Shown here: positions 7,839 to 16,805 of the stretch, in pieces | Numbering within the stretch: position 1 is the stretch's first letter | How the letters are laid out: each line of letters starts with the position of its first letter | Assembly (NCBI RefSeq): GCF_024055795.1 | Contig: NZ_JAMXMY010000007.1 | Span: 62,001 to 126,000, forward strand | Length of the DNA stretch: 64,000 bases | From: Actinoallomurus purpureus | Lineage (GTDB): Bacteria; Actinomycetota; Actinomycetes; Streptosporangiales; Streptosporangiaceae | Direction: 5' to 3' | Program-made: the position numbers and the translations under genes | Notes under the pieces: generated by a model | Told to the model about the DNA's origin: nothing | The model's input: the letters and a program-made list of their open reading frames with translations, nothing else | Databases searched by the model: none

Positions 7839-10219
7839 TCGCGTTTGAGAAGGCTGGTCAGGCCGGCGACCACGGCGGTGGTGAGGACCCATCCGGCTGC
7901 CGTCAGCGCCCACGACCAGTACATGGCGCCGCCGTGGGCCTGCCAGGCCTTCTGCTGGCCCAGGTCCACGATCGGCAACAGCACGTCGAGGGTGTAGCCG
8001 AGCGCGTTGAAACCCGGGCCGTGCGCGTCGGCGCGGGTCAGCTCGTGCGGATAGGCATCCGTGAAGACCCAGGTGCCGAGAGCGAGCAGGCCGGCCAGCC
8101 AGACGGCCGCCAGCCAGGTGCGGTAGCCGTAGCCGACGGTCAGGTACAGCAGCCAGTTCGCCAGCTTCCCGGAAGGACCCAGGACCTGGCGGCGTCGCCA
8201 CTGCTTGGCGAGCGCCACCCGCCGGACGGCGTCCTCGCGGCCGGCGCGACGGTAGGCGGCAGCGAGCTGATCGTAGATGTGGGGGACGTAACCACCAGGG
8301 TGACGGGTCAGCCAGCCGAGCCGGGCCCGTACGCCGACCGTGTCGTTCGCGAGAGCGTTGTAGACGAATCCGTGCAATCGCACGGTGGTAGGCCAGGTTC
8401 GTTCGTCGTCCTCGAAGATGCCGACCTGGGCGTTGGTGAGGTTCACGACGCCGTCAGGTCGTCGGCGAAGCAGCAGCAACAGCGCCGTGACCCTGCCGCC
8501 CTCCAGGTCCAGCGCCTGCCCGCCCGTGGCGGAGAGTACGGATCCGGCCAGGTGGAGCAGGCCGCCGATCCGCGCGCCGGACAGTTGGACCTCTCCTTCG
8601 GCGGTGAAGCCTTTGCGCAGGTACAGGTCGTTCTCGACGGCGAGCCGGAAGGCGCACAAGGCCCGGCCACCCGGGTTGGAGATGGTGGCCCCTTCGAGGG
8701 AGAACACCTCTCCGATACGGGCACTGAGCATACGAACCTCACCCTGGGCGGTGAACCCGTTCTGGCAGGACATGCCCCGGTCGACGGTGAGCGAGTCGGC
8801 GAGCAACGCGATCGCCCCAGGGTTGCTGAGCCGGGCACCATCGAGGGTGAGCTGAGCGATGCGCGCGCTGGGCAGGCGCACCTCGCCCTTGGCGGTGAAT
8901 CCCCCGTCGCAGCACATCGCCTGTTCGACCGTCAGGCCGTCCGCGTTGAGCGCGCTCCCGCCGAGGTTGTCCAGGCAGGCTCCTTCGAAGGAGAGCCGGC
9001 CGCCGATCTTCGCACCGGTCAGCCGAACCTCACCTTCGGCGACGGCGCCCCCGTCGTAGAACATTCCGAGTTCGACTGCCAGCCGGTCGGCGTTCAGCGC
9101 GCGCCCGCGGGGGTTTCTCAGGCATGCTCCCCGGAAGGAGAGATAGCCGGCGACCTTGGTACCGGTCAGCCGCACCTCTCCCTCGGCGACGAACGTCCCG
9201 TCACAGTCGACGCTTTGGTCGACGGTGGCTCGGTCGAGCCGGAGCGCGCAACCGCCGGGGTTGGTCAGAGCGGCCCCGGTCAGCGACAAGACGCCCCCGA
9301 TGCGAGCGCCGACCAGGCGGACCTCCCCCTCGACGGTGAACCCCTCCCGGCCGTCCAGGTTCTGCTTGACGGTCAGGCCGTCGGCCATCAGAGCGTCACC
9401 TCCCGAATTGGACAACCGGGCGCCGACGAAGGACAGCCGCCCGAGGTGCGCGCCGGGCAGGCGCACTTCGCCTTCGGCGGTGAATCCGTTCCGGCAGGTC
9501 ATGGCCTGCTCGACGGTGATGCTGTCGCCGGTCAGCGCCCGTCCGCCCGGCTTCGACAGCCGGGCGCCGACGAAGGAGAGCTGGCCGCCGATACGTGCGC
9601 CCGGCATATGGATCTCGCCGATGGCCGTGAAGCCGTCCCGGCACCACATGCTCTCGGTGACGGTGAGCGCCTCGGCCCGCAGGGCGTAGGCGCCGGGACC
9701 GGTGAGGTGTGCCGCCTTCAAAGACAGGCTCCCGCCGACTCGGGCACCGCCCAGGGTGACGCCTCCCTCCGCGACGAGGCCGTCGAGGTTGAGATCACTG
9801 ACGGTGCGCAGCTGGTCCGCGGTCAGCCCGGGCAGGTGGCAACCGGGCAGGCGAATGGCCGGTGCGGATGCCTCCCGCAGATTGACCGGCTGCTCGAAAT
9901 GGCAGTCGGCCAGCAAGAGCGGGCAGATCAGCTCGACCGCCTCGAGGTCGAGTTCGCCGGTGATACGAGCACCGCGCAACTTCACCGCCCGTAGCCGGCC
10001 GCCGTCCGGTGTCCGTTCTCCGGTGAGCAGGTCGATCAGCACCCCGGCCCGTACGGTCCGCTCGGCTCCCCGCGCTGCCGCGTTCACGAGATCGTCGAGC
10101 CGCGCGTCACCGGTTCGGAGGTCGACGAGTGTTCCGGTGGCGGCGGCGTGCAGGAGTCGTCGTTCGGCGACGTCCGGCTCCTCGCGACCGAGTTGCGGAT
10201 CGACGTGCGGCGTGGCCAT
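7835..10219 (-). CDS. Ten-repeat, pentapeptide-like membrane-anchored protein
   Basis: The 794 residues begin with about 130 non-repetitive residues. Ten imperfect repeats of 45-46 residues follow (about 140-600), each of the form LTVEQxMxCxxGFTAxGEVR, then LxGARIGGxLSFxGA and LxNPGGxAL. The regular spacing suggests a right-handed beta-solenoid. The C-terminus holds membrane segments, WLAAVWLAGLLALGTWVF and WSWALTAAGWVLTTAVVAGL, ending LLKRD. Similar actinobacterial proteins are often labelled membrane-associated oxidoreductases, but no redox motif is visible, so I leave the function open. The TAG stop lies in the duplicated target of the adjacent MITE. The next gene upstream is also on the minus strand, 63 bp away. 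Confidence 0.85.
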   Translation of the reverse strand: MATPHVDPQLGREEPDVAERRLLHAAATGTLVDLRTGDARLDDLVNAAARGAERTVRAGVLIDLLTGERTPDGGRLRAVKLRGARITGELDLEAVELICPLLLADCHFEQPVNLREASAPAIRLPGCHLPGLTADQLRTVSDLNLDGLVAEGGVTLGGARVGGSLSLKAAHLTGPGAYALRAEALTVTESMWCRDGFTAIGEIHMPGARIGGQLSFVGARLSKPGGRALTGDSITVEQAMTCRNGFTAEGEVRLPGAHLGRLSFVGARLSNSGGDALMADGLTVKQNLDGREGFTVEGEVRLVGARIGGVLSLTGAALTNPGGCALRLDRATVDQSVDCDGTFVAEGEVRLTGTKVAGYLSFRGACLRNPRGRALNADRLAVELGMFYDGGAVAEGEVRLTGAKIGGRLSFEGACLDNLGGSALNADGLTVEQAMCCDGGFTAKGEVRLPSARIAQLTLDGARLSNPGAIALLADSLTVDRGMSCQNGFTAQGEVRMLSARIGEVFSLEGATISNPGGRALCAFRLAVENDLYLRKGFTAEGEVQLSGARIGGLLHLAGSVLSATGGQALDLEGGRVTALLLLLRRRPDGVVNLTNAQVGIFEDDERTWPTTVRLHGFVYNALANDTVGVRARLGWLTRHPGGYVPHIYDQLAAAYRRAGREDAVRRVALAKQWRRRQVLGPSGKLANWLLYLTVGYGYRTWLAAVWLAGLLALGTWVFTDAYPHELTRADAHGPGFNALGYTLDVLLPIVDLGQQKAWQAHGGAMYWSWALTAAGWVLTTAVVAGLTSLLKRD

Positions 10220-10282
10220 CGCGGCGGTGCTCCTGGGGTAGCTCTTTTCGATCGGAGCCGGAGCGCCGACCGGCGGTCGTAA

Positions 10283-11752
10283 TCAGGACACGTCGTACAA
10301 CTCATCCAGGCCGATCAACGCGACCCCGTCCGTGCCGTCTCGGAGCCGTTCGTCGAAGCCGACCCCGCTGTAGCAGGCCAGAACGGTGTCCCGCACGTCG
10401 TAGCCGCGATCGCCCAGCAGGTCCCGTGCGCGACGCAGGCGGTCGACGTGCCGAACGCCCATGACGTCGCCCCACTTGGCCTCGCCGAGAGACAGCACCC
10501 GGCGCGGCTCGCCGGGGACCGCGGGCCCCAGGACGACGACGTCCACCTCGATCTGTTCGCGGCCCCCGCTGACCACACCGGCCCCCACGTCACCGGGGAG
10601 GTCACCGAAGACATGGCTTGGCGCGAGCGTCGCGAACTCCCGGCACATCTGCTCGAAGTGCGGCCCAGCGACCTGGGAGAAGAACCGGGGCTTTGCGTCC
10701 GTCCAGATCGGGGCGGCCCTGCCGCTCTCCAGCAGGCCCCATCGCGGTCGCATGACGACCTCGTAGAAGACGATCAATGGTTCCGCGATGCGATAGCGGG
10801 ACCGTCCGCTGCGGAACAGATCCGCGTCCCGGCGCAGCAGGCTGCAGTCTTCCAGGACGTTGAGATGGTGTCCGATGTCGGCGGCCTTACGTCCGATATA
10901 GCCCGCGATACCGCCCCTGGTGTTGTTGCCGCTCGCAACGGCGGCGAGAATCGAATGGTAGAGCGCCGTATCGCGGACGTCGGCCTCTTCTTCCAGAAGA
11001 TAGCGCGCTTCGCGGAACAACGGCGTTCCCGGGTCCAAGACGGTGTGCAGCACCCAGTCGTCGAAGTCGTCGAGACACGCCGGGGTCTGGTCGTTCACGA
11101 AGCGGCGATAGGCCGGAGTGCCTCCCACGATCGCGTGCAGAAGCACGGCGACGCGTGGCTCGGTGACCTCCCAGAACCGCGCAGCCAGAGGGTAGGGGAA
11201 GGGCCGGATCACGAGCTCGAGGTTTGCGCGCCCGCGCAGCGGGGCGCTCCCCGCGAGCAGGCCGCCCATGACCGACATCGCGGAGCCGCAGAGCAGGAGC
11301 GAGATCGGCGTTCCCCGTGACACTCCGCGATCCAGCTCCCGCTGCAGAATGGAAGGGAGCGCGGGCGACGCCTTGCTGAGATAGGGGAATTCGTCGATGA
11401 CGACGGGCCCACGCAGGGAGTCTGCGACGGAGAAGAGGTACGTGATCGCCTCGTCCCATCCGGTGAACCGCGTGGGCACAGGGATGGCGAGATATTCGGC
11501 GAGCGCTTGGGCGAAAAGCGCCAGGGACTCGGTCTCGGTCGCCTCTGTCGCCCCGAAGTAGAAGCCCTCGCACTGCCGCGTGAGGGCTTCCAGCAGGTAG
11601 GTCTTGCCCTGCCGTCGGCGGCCGCTGACCACTCCGAGTTGCGGGCGATCCGGTCTCCGGGAGACGAAGGCCGCCAGGTGACGCCACTCGAAGTCCCGAT
11701 CGAACAGGTGGGTCGGCTTGGCGATCATGCGGCCTCGTAAGTAGGGGTACAT
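10283..11752 (-). CDS. AAA ATPase of the archaeal-ATPase/DUF234 type
   Basis: The 489 residues show Walker A GRRRQGKTY (about 44-52) and Walker B GPVVIDEFPYLS (about 115-126). A helical middle and a C-terminal part with EQIEVDVVVLG and LSLGEAKWG follow, an E-x-D...E-x-K pattern of a restriction-nuclease-like DUF234 fold. Family members are P-loop ATPases of unclear function, some linked to nucleic acids. Two starts are possible: ATG 11752, which would be leaderless because a TATACT box lies just upstream, or ATG 11728 (MIAKPTHLF), which has a GAGG-type site. No obvious operon partner is present. Confidence 0.85.
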   Translation of the reverse strand: MYPYLRGRMIAKPTHLFDRDFEWRHLAAFVSRRPDRPQLGVVSGRRRQGKTYLLEALTRQCEGFYFGATEATETESLALFAQALAEYLAIPVPTRFTGWDEAITYLFSVADSLRGPVVIDEFPYLSKASPALPSILQRELDRGVSRGTPISLLLCGSAMSVMGGLLAGSAPLRGRANLELVIRPFPYPLAARFWEVTEPRVAVLLHAIVGGTPAYRRFVNDQTPACLDDFDDWVLHTVLDPGTPLFREARYLLEEEADVRDTALYHSILAAVASGNNTRGGIAGYIGRKAADIGHHLNVLEDCSLLRRDADLFRSGRSRYRIAEPLIVFYEVVMRPRWGLLESGRAAPIWTDAKPRFFSQVAGPHFEQMCREFATLAPSHVFGDLPGDVGAGVVSGGREQIEVDVVVLGPAVPGEPRRVLSLGEAKWGDVMGVRHVDRLRRARDLLGDRGYDVRDTVLACYSGVGFDERLRDGTDGVALIGLDELYDVS

Positions 11753-11777
11753 TTCGTCGAAGTATAGTTCGACGAAA
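11752..11777 (-). promoter_or_regulatory. Palindromic operator/promoter of the ATPase gene
   Basis: Perfect 10-bp arms TTTCGTCGAA (11752-11761) and TTCGACGAAA (11768-11777) are separated by 6 bp. On the minus strand TATACT, a good -10 hexamer, spans 11766-11761 across the centre. Transcription would then start at about 11752-11754, at the first ATG. The site is well placed for a dimeric repressor; its identity is unknown. Confidence 0.6.
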
Positions 11778-11848
11778 CACAGTCCTCCATCACCTGCAGG
11801 CTAACCTCCGGCTCTGAGCGAGGCGGCCGCTGCGCCCGCGATCGGCGG

Positions 11849-12322
11849 TCACACCCCGACGTCGTCCGCCGGTCTGACGGTGGTGGCGAATTCCTCGCAG
11901 CCGCCGACGACGGCCCACACCGTCTTGCCGCCCTGCTCCTCCAGCCTCCATCCCCAGTCCTGCGAGCACGCCGCCACGAGGAGCAGGCCCCGTCCGTCCA
12001 CCCGATCGATAGAGCGCGCTCGGCAGTCGGGCGACGCCTCGCTGCTGTCCCTGACCTCGATCAGGACCGCGTCGCCCCGACGGGACAGGGCGATGCTGAA
12101 GACATCGCCGATCTTCATCGCGTTCGTCGCGAGTTCGGCGGCGATGAGCAGCGCGTCATCGGCCACCTCCGGAATGTTCCAGTCGGCGAGCGCGATCTTC
12201 GTCAAGATACGCGCCTGCTCGGCGGCCACGGGATGCGGCGGGAGCGGCAGCCCGTAGGCACGACTCTCGGGCCGCCGCACCGTCTCGCCGTCTCCCCCTT
12301 CGGCGCCCGATGTCACTGACAT
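11849..12322 (-). CDS. ATP-binding protein, HATPase_c anti-sigma/RsbW type
   Basis: The 157 residues include DDALLIAAELATNAMKI (N-box-like ELxTNA), VLIEVRDSS (G1-like region) and VDGRGLLLVAACSQDWG (G2-like GxGL). This is the small HATPase domain seen in the many actinobacterial RsbW-like regulators. Such genes often lie beside an XRE/DUF397 pair, as here, where the two units are divergent across about 190 bp. A role in a signalling switch is inferred; no partner sigma factor or antagonist is adjacent. Confidence 0.85.
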   Translation of the reverse strand: MSVTSGAEGGDGETVRRPESRAYGLPLPPHPVAAEQARILTKIALADWNIPEVADDALLIAAELATNAMKIGDVFSIALSRRGDAVLIEVRDSSEASPDCRARSIDRVDGRGLLLVAACSQDWGWRLEEQGGKTVWAVVGGCEEFATTVRPADDVGV

Positions 12323-12513
12323 CCCACAGCCCTCCCCGATTCCGGTCTTCCGGTGAGAACCACACGATCACCGCCGATCGAGGTTCGTCCACCGAATTAC
12401 GTGACCAGACTCACACGCTCGGTTACTCTTTGCGACGAACCGCGGCACACCGCGGCGCAACCTCATCACCCGATCGTCCGAACCTGGACGCGGTTTACCC
12501 CCTGGAGGCCGCA

Positions 12514-13335
12514 ATGGTGGCACGACGCGAGGCGTACGAATCCCCCGCGATCCGAGCATTCGCCGCAGAGCTGGAGGCCTGGCGCGGCACGGCCGGGCTG
12601 TCCAAGGTCGAACTCGCCGAGACGCTCGGGTACACACCCCAGCTGATCGGTCAGCTCGAAGCGGGCAAGAACATGCCCTCGAAGAAGTTCGCCGAGGACA
12701 CCGACACGCACTTCACCACGAACGGGCTGTTCGTCCGGCTCTGGAAGCTGATCAACGACACCCGCCACCTCGCCGTCCTACCGCCGGGCTTCGCCGACTA
12801 CGTCGCACGCGAGTCCGAGGCATCACGGATGTACGTCTTCGAACCCAGCGTGGTCAAGGGGATCTTCCAGACCCCGGCGTACGCCTACGAGGTCCTGAAG
12901 GCCGGCCGCACCACGGACGAGGTCGACCAACTCGTCGCCAAGCGAATGGAACGTCAGGAGATCCTCCGCCGCCCGAGGCCGCCCCGCATCGTCGCGATTT
13001 TCGACGAGGGCGTCATCCGCCGCATCATCGGCGGCACTCAGGTCATGCGCGGACAACTCGGCCGCCTCATCGAGGTCGCGGAACAGCCCCACGTCACGCT
13101 GCAGATCGTCCCGAGCACCACAGGCGCGTACGCCGGGCTGCCGGGAGCGTTCACCATCCTGGGCTTCGACGATGGCCCCGACCTGGTGTACACCGAGGGC
13201 CACGTGGGCGGGCAGGTCGTCGCCGACGGGGCCACGATCCGTGAGTACGCGCTACGCTACGACCTGATCAGGGGCGCGGCGATGTCCACCGACGAGACCC
13301 TGAAACTGCTCCACGAGGTATTGGAGAGCCTATGA
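12514..13335 (+). CDS. XRE-family regulator with Scr1-type C-terminal domain (DUF5753)
   Basis: ATG 12514 is preceded by GGAGG at 12504-12508 and yields 273 residues. An N-terminal helix-turn-helix spans about residues 10-65 (LSKVELAETLGYTPQLIGQLEAG). The long C-terminal domain has YVFEPSVVKGIFQTPAYA, AKRMERQEIL, HVTLQIVPSTTGAYAGLPG and LVYTEGHVGGQ, hallmarks of the domain that follows the HTH in BldB/Scr1-linked regulators. It overlaps the DUF397 gene by an ATGA junction, so both are translated together. It probably acts with that small partner protein. Confidence 0.93.
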   Translation: MVARREAYESPAIRAFAAELEAWRGTAGLSKVELAETLGYTPQLIGQLEAGKNMPSKKFAEDTDTHFTTNGLFVRLWKLINDTRHLAVLPPGFADYVARESEASRMYVFEPSVVKGIFQTPAYAYEVLKAGRTTDEVDQLVAKRMERQEILRRPRPPRIVAIFDEGVIRRIIGGTQVMRGQLGRLIEVAEQPHVTLQIVPSTTGAYAGLPGAFTILGFDDGPDLVYTEGHVGGQVVADGATIREYALRYDLIRGAAMSTDETLKLLHEVLESL

Positions 13336-13517
13336 GCACGCCAAGCCCGTCGACCTCCCCCTGGCGAAAGAGCAGCCGCAGCACCGACACGGGAGGCGAC
13401 TGCGTCGAGATCGCCGTCTGGCGAAAGAGCAGCCGTAGCACCAACACGGGCGGCGACTGCGTCGAGATCGCCGTTCTGACCTCCGCGACCGGCCGACGGG
13501 ACCTCGAGCCCAGGTGA
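13332..13517 (+). CDS. DUF397 protein with internal tandem duplication and altered tail
   Basis: The 61 residues start at the ATGA overlap with the XRE gene. The DUF397 core WRKSSRST(D/N)TGGDCVEIAV occurs twice in direct succession. The DNA repeat is about 57 bp (19 codons) with few differences. The usual continuation of the family, a RDSKDPxGPxLxF segment, is missing; the protein ends TSATGRRDLEPR. The family works with the adjacent XRE regulator. Whether this rearranged version is functional is uncertain. Confidence 0.8.
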   Translation: MSTPSPSTSPWRKSSRSTDTGGDCVEIAVWRKSSRSTNTGGDCVEIAVLTSATGRRDLEPR

Positions 13518-13534
13518 CCCCGCGCTAATCGGCC

Positions 13535-13564
13535 GAGCCCCTGTCCGTCACCGGACAGGGGCTC
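13535..13564. terminator. Bidirectional hairpin terminator
   Basis: A perfect 13-bp stem GAGCCCCTGTCCG (13535-13547) pairs with 13552-13564 across a 4-nt loop. It lies between the convergent DUF397 and glyS genes. Confidence 0.85.
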
Positions 13565-13606
13565 ATCACGTTCCAGACAGACCGTACGCCCGCCGGGCGC
13601 CGTGAA

Positions 13607-14995
13607 TCAGCAGCCGAGGAGACGGGTGGCGAGGAATGCCTCCACCTGGTCGATGCCGATGCGCTCCTGGGCCATCGAGTCGCGCTCGCGGATCGTCACC
13701 GCGTTGTCCTCGAGGGTGTCGAAGTCGACGGTGACGCAGTACGGTGTGCCGATCTCGTCCTGGCGCCGGTAGCGCCGGCCGATCGCGCCCGCGTCGTCGA
13801 ACTCGACGTTCCAGTTGCGGCGCAGCTGCGCGGCGAGGTCCTTGGCCTTCGGCGACAGGTCGGTGTTACGCGACAGCGGCAGCACCGCGACCTTGACCGG
13901 CGCGAGCCGGTGGTCCAGGCGCATCACGACGCGCTTCTCCAGCTTGCCCTTGGCGTTCGGCGCCTCGTCCTCGTTGTAGGCGTCCATCATGAACGTCAGC
14001 AGACACCGGTCGACGCCGGCCGCCGGCTCGATGACGAACGGGACGTAGCGCTGTTCCTTGTCCTGGTCGTAGTAGGACAGGTCCTGACCGGAGTGCTTGG
14101 CGTGCGTGGACAGGTCGAAGTTGGTGCGGTTGGCGATGCCCTCCAGCTCGCCCCACTCGCTGCCCTGGAAGTTGAAGCGGTACTCCACGTCGACGGTGCG
14201 CTTGGAATAGTGCGACAGCTTGTCCTTCGGGTGCTCGTACAGCCGAAGGTTGTCCTTGGAGATGCCCAGGTCGACGTACCACTGCAGGCGCGTGTCGATC
14301 CAGTACTGGTGCCACTCCTCATCGGTGCCCGGCTCGACGAAGAACTCCATCTCCATCTGCTCGAACTCCCGCGTACGGAAGATGAAGTTGCCCGGCGTGA
14401 TCTCATTCCGGAACGACTTGCCGATCTGGCCGATGCCGAACGGCGGCTTGCGCCGGGCCGCCTGCTGCACGGCGGCGTAGTTAATGAAGATGCCCTGCGC
14501 AGTCTCCGGTCGCAGGTAGGCCAGGCCGGACTCGTCCTCGATCGGGCCGAGGTAGGTCTTCAGCAGGCCGTTGAACATCTTCGGCTCGGTGAAGGCGCCG
14601 CGCGTGCCGCAGTTGGGGCAGACGACGTCGACCAGGCCGTTCTCCGGAGCCTTGCCGTGCTTCTCCTCGTACGCCTCGATGAGGTGGTCGGCGCGGTACC
14701 GCTTGTGGCAGGACTGACACTCGGTCAGCGGGTCGACGAACTCCCTGACGTGGCCGCTGGCCTCCCAGACCTCGCGGGCCAGGATCACGCAGGAGTCGAG
14801 GCCGACGACGTCGTCGCGGCCCTGCACCATCGACTTCCACCACTGGCGCTTGACGTTGTTCTTCAGCTCGACGCCGAGGGGGCCGTAGTCCCAGGACGCG
14901 CGGAGGCCGCCGTAGATCTCGCTCGATGGAAAGACCAGGCCTCGGCGCTTGCTGAGGTTGACGATGGTCTCCATCACTTCGGAACGACGGGCCAT
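13607..14995 (-). CDS. glyS: Glycine--tRNA ligase, dimeric type
   Basis: The 462 residues charge tRNA-Gly. Class II features are visible: [17 protein letters not shown] near the N-terminus, a Cys4-type insertion (CQSCHKRY and VVCPNCGTR), the motif 2 region [20 protein letters not shown], and [12 protein letters not shown]-like motif 3 text ([13 protein letters not shown]). A C-terminal anticodon-binding domain follows ([30 protein letters not shown]). Length and layout fit the single-chain eukaryote-like/actinobacterial GlyRS rather than the alpha2beta2 enzyme. The ATG has GGAG upstream. The gene stands alone on the minus strand after a bidirectional terminator. Confidence 0.97.
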   Translation of the reverse strand: MARRSEVMETIVNLSKRRGLVFPSSEIYGGLRASWDYGPLGVELKNNVKRQWWKSMVQGRDDVVGLDSCVILAREVWEASGHVREFVDPLTECQSCHKRYRADHLIEAYEEKHGKAPENGLVDVVCPNCGTRGAFTEPKMFNGLLKTYLGPIEDESGLAYLRPETAQGIFINYAAVQQAARRKPPFGIGQIGKSFRNEITPGNFIFRTREFEQMEMEFFVEPGTDEEWHQYWIDTRLQWYVDLGISKDNLRLYEHPKDKLSHYSKRTVDVEYRFNFQGSEWGELEGIANRTNFDLSTHAKHSGQDLSYYDQDKEQRYVPFVIEPAAGVDRCLLTFMMDAYNEDEAPNAKGKLEKRVVMRLDHRLAPVKVAVLPLSRNTDLSPKAKDLAAQLRRNWNVEFDDAGAIGRRYRRQDEIGTPYCVTVDFDTLEDNAVTIRERDSMAQERIGIDQVEAFLATRLLGC

Positions 14996-15193
14996 GAGTG
15001 ATCTCCATCCGGCTGGCGGTCGGCGGGTTCCCCGCGAATATGACGTACGGCGCCAGCGGCCGACCTGCAGGTCCGGCCACGGCGCCTGTGCTACTCAGCT
15101 TAGAACACCGCCGCCGGTCGCGCGCTCCAATACCCCGTCACGCACCATCACGCCGACGGCACCGGACGGCCGCGTACCTGAACCGCGGGCGCG

Positions 15194-15808
15194 TCAGAGA
15201 TGATGCATCAGGTTCTCGGCGAGCAGTCGCGCGATCTCAGCGGTCTTGACGTGCTTGCGCGCCGCCGGCCGGAGCCCCGGGGAGGAGATGCGCGCGACCA
15301 CGTCGTACCGCCTGACGAAGATCTCCATCCCCTGCGCGTCCTCCCGCCAGCAGGCCAAGCCGTCAACGTTCTTGATCCGCGTGAACCTGGCACGGCCGGC
15401 TCCCGGTCGCGTCATCTGGTCGTACGTGCTCCGTGCGGTGCGAAGGTCGTCGCGATAGCGCTTGGACTTGAAGACACGGAGATCCAGGTAGAGCGCGACA
15501 CCCTGCTCGTCGTTCCATCGGCATCCCCAGGAGCCGGCACCGAAGGTGTCACCAGTGCCCTGGCTCTTGCCGGTCAGATGCCGAACGAGCGAGCGGTCGA
15601 GCAACCTGCAGGGATCCGAAACCGTCGTGCGCTCATACTTGTCCCCGCACCCGCCGAGAACAAGAACGACCCCAATCGCTAGACCCCCCAGACCACACCC
15701 AGCAACGGACCCCCGCCCGGCCACAGCACCACCCCGATCATCCCCTAACCCCCGATACCACGGAATGATCTTGCACCGCAACCAACCCGTCAAGACTGTG
15801 TGAACCAC
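15194..15808 (-). CDS. Putative lipoprotein, DUF3558-like
   Basis: The frame gives 204 residues, but the signal sequence (LGGLAIGVVLVLGGCGDKY, lipobox LGGC) starts at about residue 38. A later GTG start at 15724 is therefore more likely, giving about 176 residues. The mature part has DPCRLLDRSLVRHLTG, GSWGCRW and a Cys in LACWRED. This resembles the small secreted actinobacterial lipoproteins in which DPC...GC...C form disulfides. The function is unknown. It is expected at the outer face of the membrane. It is monocistronic upstream of glyS on the same strand. Confidence 0.75.
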   Translation of the reverse strand: MVHTVLTGWLRCKIIPWYRGLGDDRGGAVAGRGSVAGCGLGGLAIGVVLVLGGCGDKYERTTVSDPCRLLDRSLVRHLTGKSQGTGDTFGAGSWGCRWNDEQGVALYLDLRVFKSKRYRDDLRTARSTYDQMTRPGAGRARFTRIKNVDGLACWREDAQGMEIFVRRYDVVARISSPGLRPAARKHVKTAEIARLLAENLMHHL

Positions 15809-16369
15809 GTCTCAAGACTTGCCGAGGCGCCCGATGACCGCCCCTCCTAAGGAAGCGAGCCGGAAGGCAACTCTGAGTGAGGGACCGCCCGCATCACGCA
15901 AACGCCCCGCCGTCGGCACCGATCTTGCACTGCTTTAGCCCCTTAAACAGAAGGCATCTCACCGAGGCGACATGAACGGCGCATGGAGGCCAGCGTCCAT
16001 CAGTGCGGCGGTCAATCCAGCCGCATCAGCGGAAATGCACGGCGGCCAGCGCGCTCCCGGCCGCCTCGGTCGCTGTGCGCGCCGCGTGCTCTTACTGGTG
16101 GAGGCCCGTCAAGGTATGGGCAACCTTGGCCACGACATTCCACGGAGAGTGACCACGGTTACTGTGGCGACATCCCGTTCGGGAGACGCGAGCAGCCATG
16201 CTTCGTCACCGGCGCTGGAGACCTGCACAAATTTCCTGTGGTTCGCCAGACGAGAAACGATCTAGCCCCGTCCAAGAAACAGAGGAGTATCTCGCCATTT
16301 ACTAAAAGCCACTCCCTCACTTTCTCTAATCACTTGCGGTCAAGATCAACAATATCATCAAGCTCGACC
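15809..16369. other. 560-bp stretch with no supported gene
   Basis: Several overlapping plus-strand frames run from 15972 to about 16498, but none has conserved-domain character or a convincing ribosome site. The text may be a decayed element. A short repeated string GATCTTGCAC(C/T)GC occurs at about 15768 and 15922. The composition shifts from GC-rich to AT-rich near 16260, so this is the boundary of the island to the right. Confidence 0.4.
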
Positions 16370-16777
16370 TCACCTTACACGCCAATCGTCTATCTGCTGA
16401 ATAGCTCCTTCCCAATTGGCATCCGAGTGCCGCGGAACAGGCAACCTAATGCTTGTTCCATCGGTGCATATCAACATCACACGCCGGCCTACCACTGAGC
16501 GGCGAATCTCAATCCGATCTATGGCCCCTCTAGGAACAAATCTCGTTCTCCAGCTTCGAACCACCGCTTTGTGGTCGTCAAGCTCAACGCGATACAAAGC
16601 AGTTTCGGCAACATTAACGGCCAGTCCGATCAAAAAAATCGCTGCATAAATCCCCAAGCGCGCCATCTCCTCACCCGCGAGCAATGCCACGACACTACAT
16701 GCAACCCCCAACAAAGCCGGGCCGACCACGCCCGACCATCGCAATGTGGCCTTGAGAATGATTTTTTCTGAAGTCAC
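16370..16777 (-). CDS. Two-TM membrane protein with PH-like domain
   Basis: A GTG start with GGAG 8 nt upstream gives 135 residues. Two hydrophobic segments (about 15-33 and 39-58) are followed by a beta-rich part: YRVELDDHKAVVRSWRTRF, VPRGAIDRIEIRR and VMLICTDGTSIRLPVPR. This is the layout of bacterial PH-domain membrane proteins such as mycobacterial low-molecular-weight antigen 6 homologues. It is the last gene of the AT-rich type VII-associated unit and follows the WXG protein by 28 bp. A role as immunity or accessory protein to its neighbour is conceivable but unsupported. Confidence 0.75.
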   Translation of the reverse strand: MTSEKIILKATLRWSGVVGPALLGVACSVVALLAGEEMARLGIYAAIFLIGLAVNVAETALYRVELDDHKAVVRSWRTRFVPRGAIDRIEIRRSVVGRRVMLICTDGTSIRLPVPRHSDANWEGAIQQIDDWRVR

Positions 16778-16805
16778 CAGTCACTCCGAGTGAGACAGAC
16801 AGACG

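Noticed and set aside
7560-8201. Minus-strand 213-codon frame covering the MITE-like element
   Set aside because: It runs from the tail of the repeat-protein gene through the element in a third frame; no ribosome site or domain. Terminal repeats and target duplication explain the segment better.
7823-9994. Plus-strand 723-codon frame
   Set aside because: Antisense to the ten-repeat protein; its apparent repeats are the complement of the real ones.
14996-15190. Possible T-box riboswitch upstream of glyS
   Set aside because: No T-box core sequence or antiterminator-like fold could be found, and glycine T-boxes are mainly known from Firmicutes.
15972-16498. Overlapping plus-strand frames of 97 and 171 codons
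   Set aside because: They cross a composition boundary, overlap each other and the 3' end of the PH-like gene, and show no conserved pattern.
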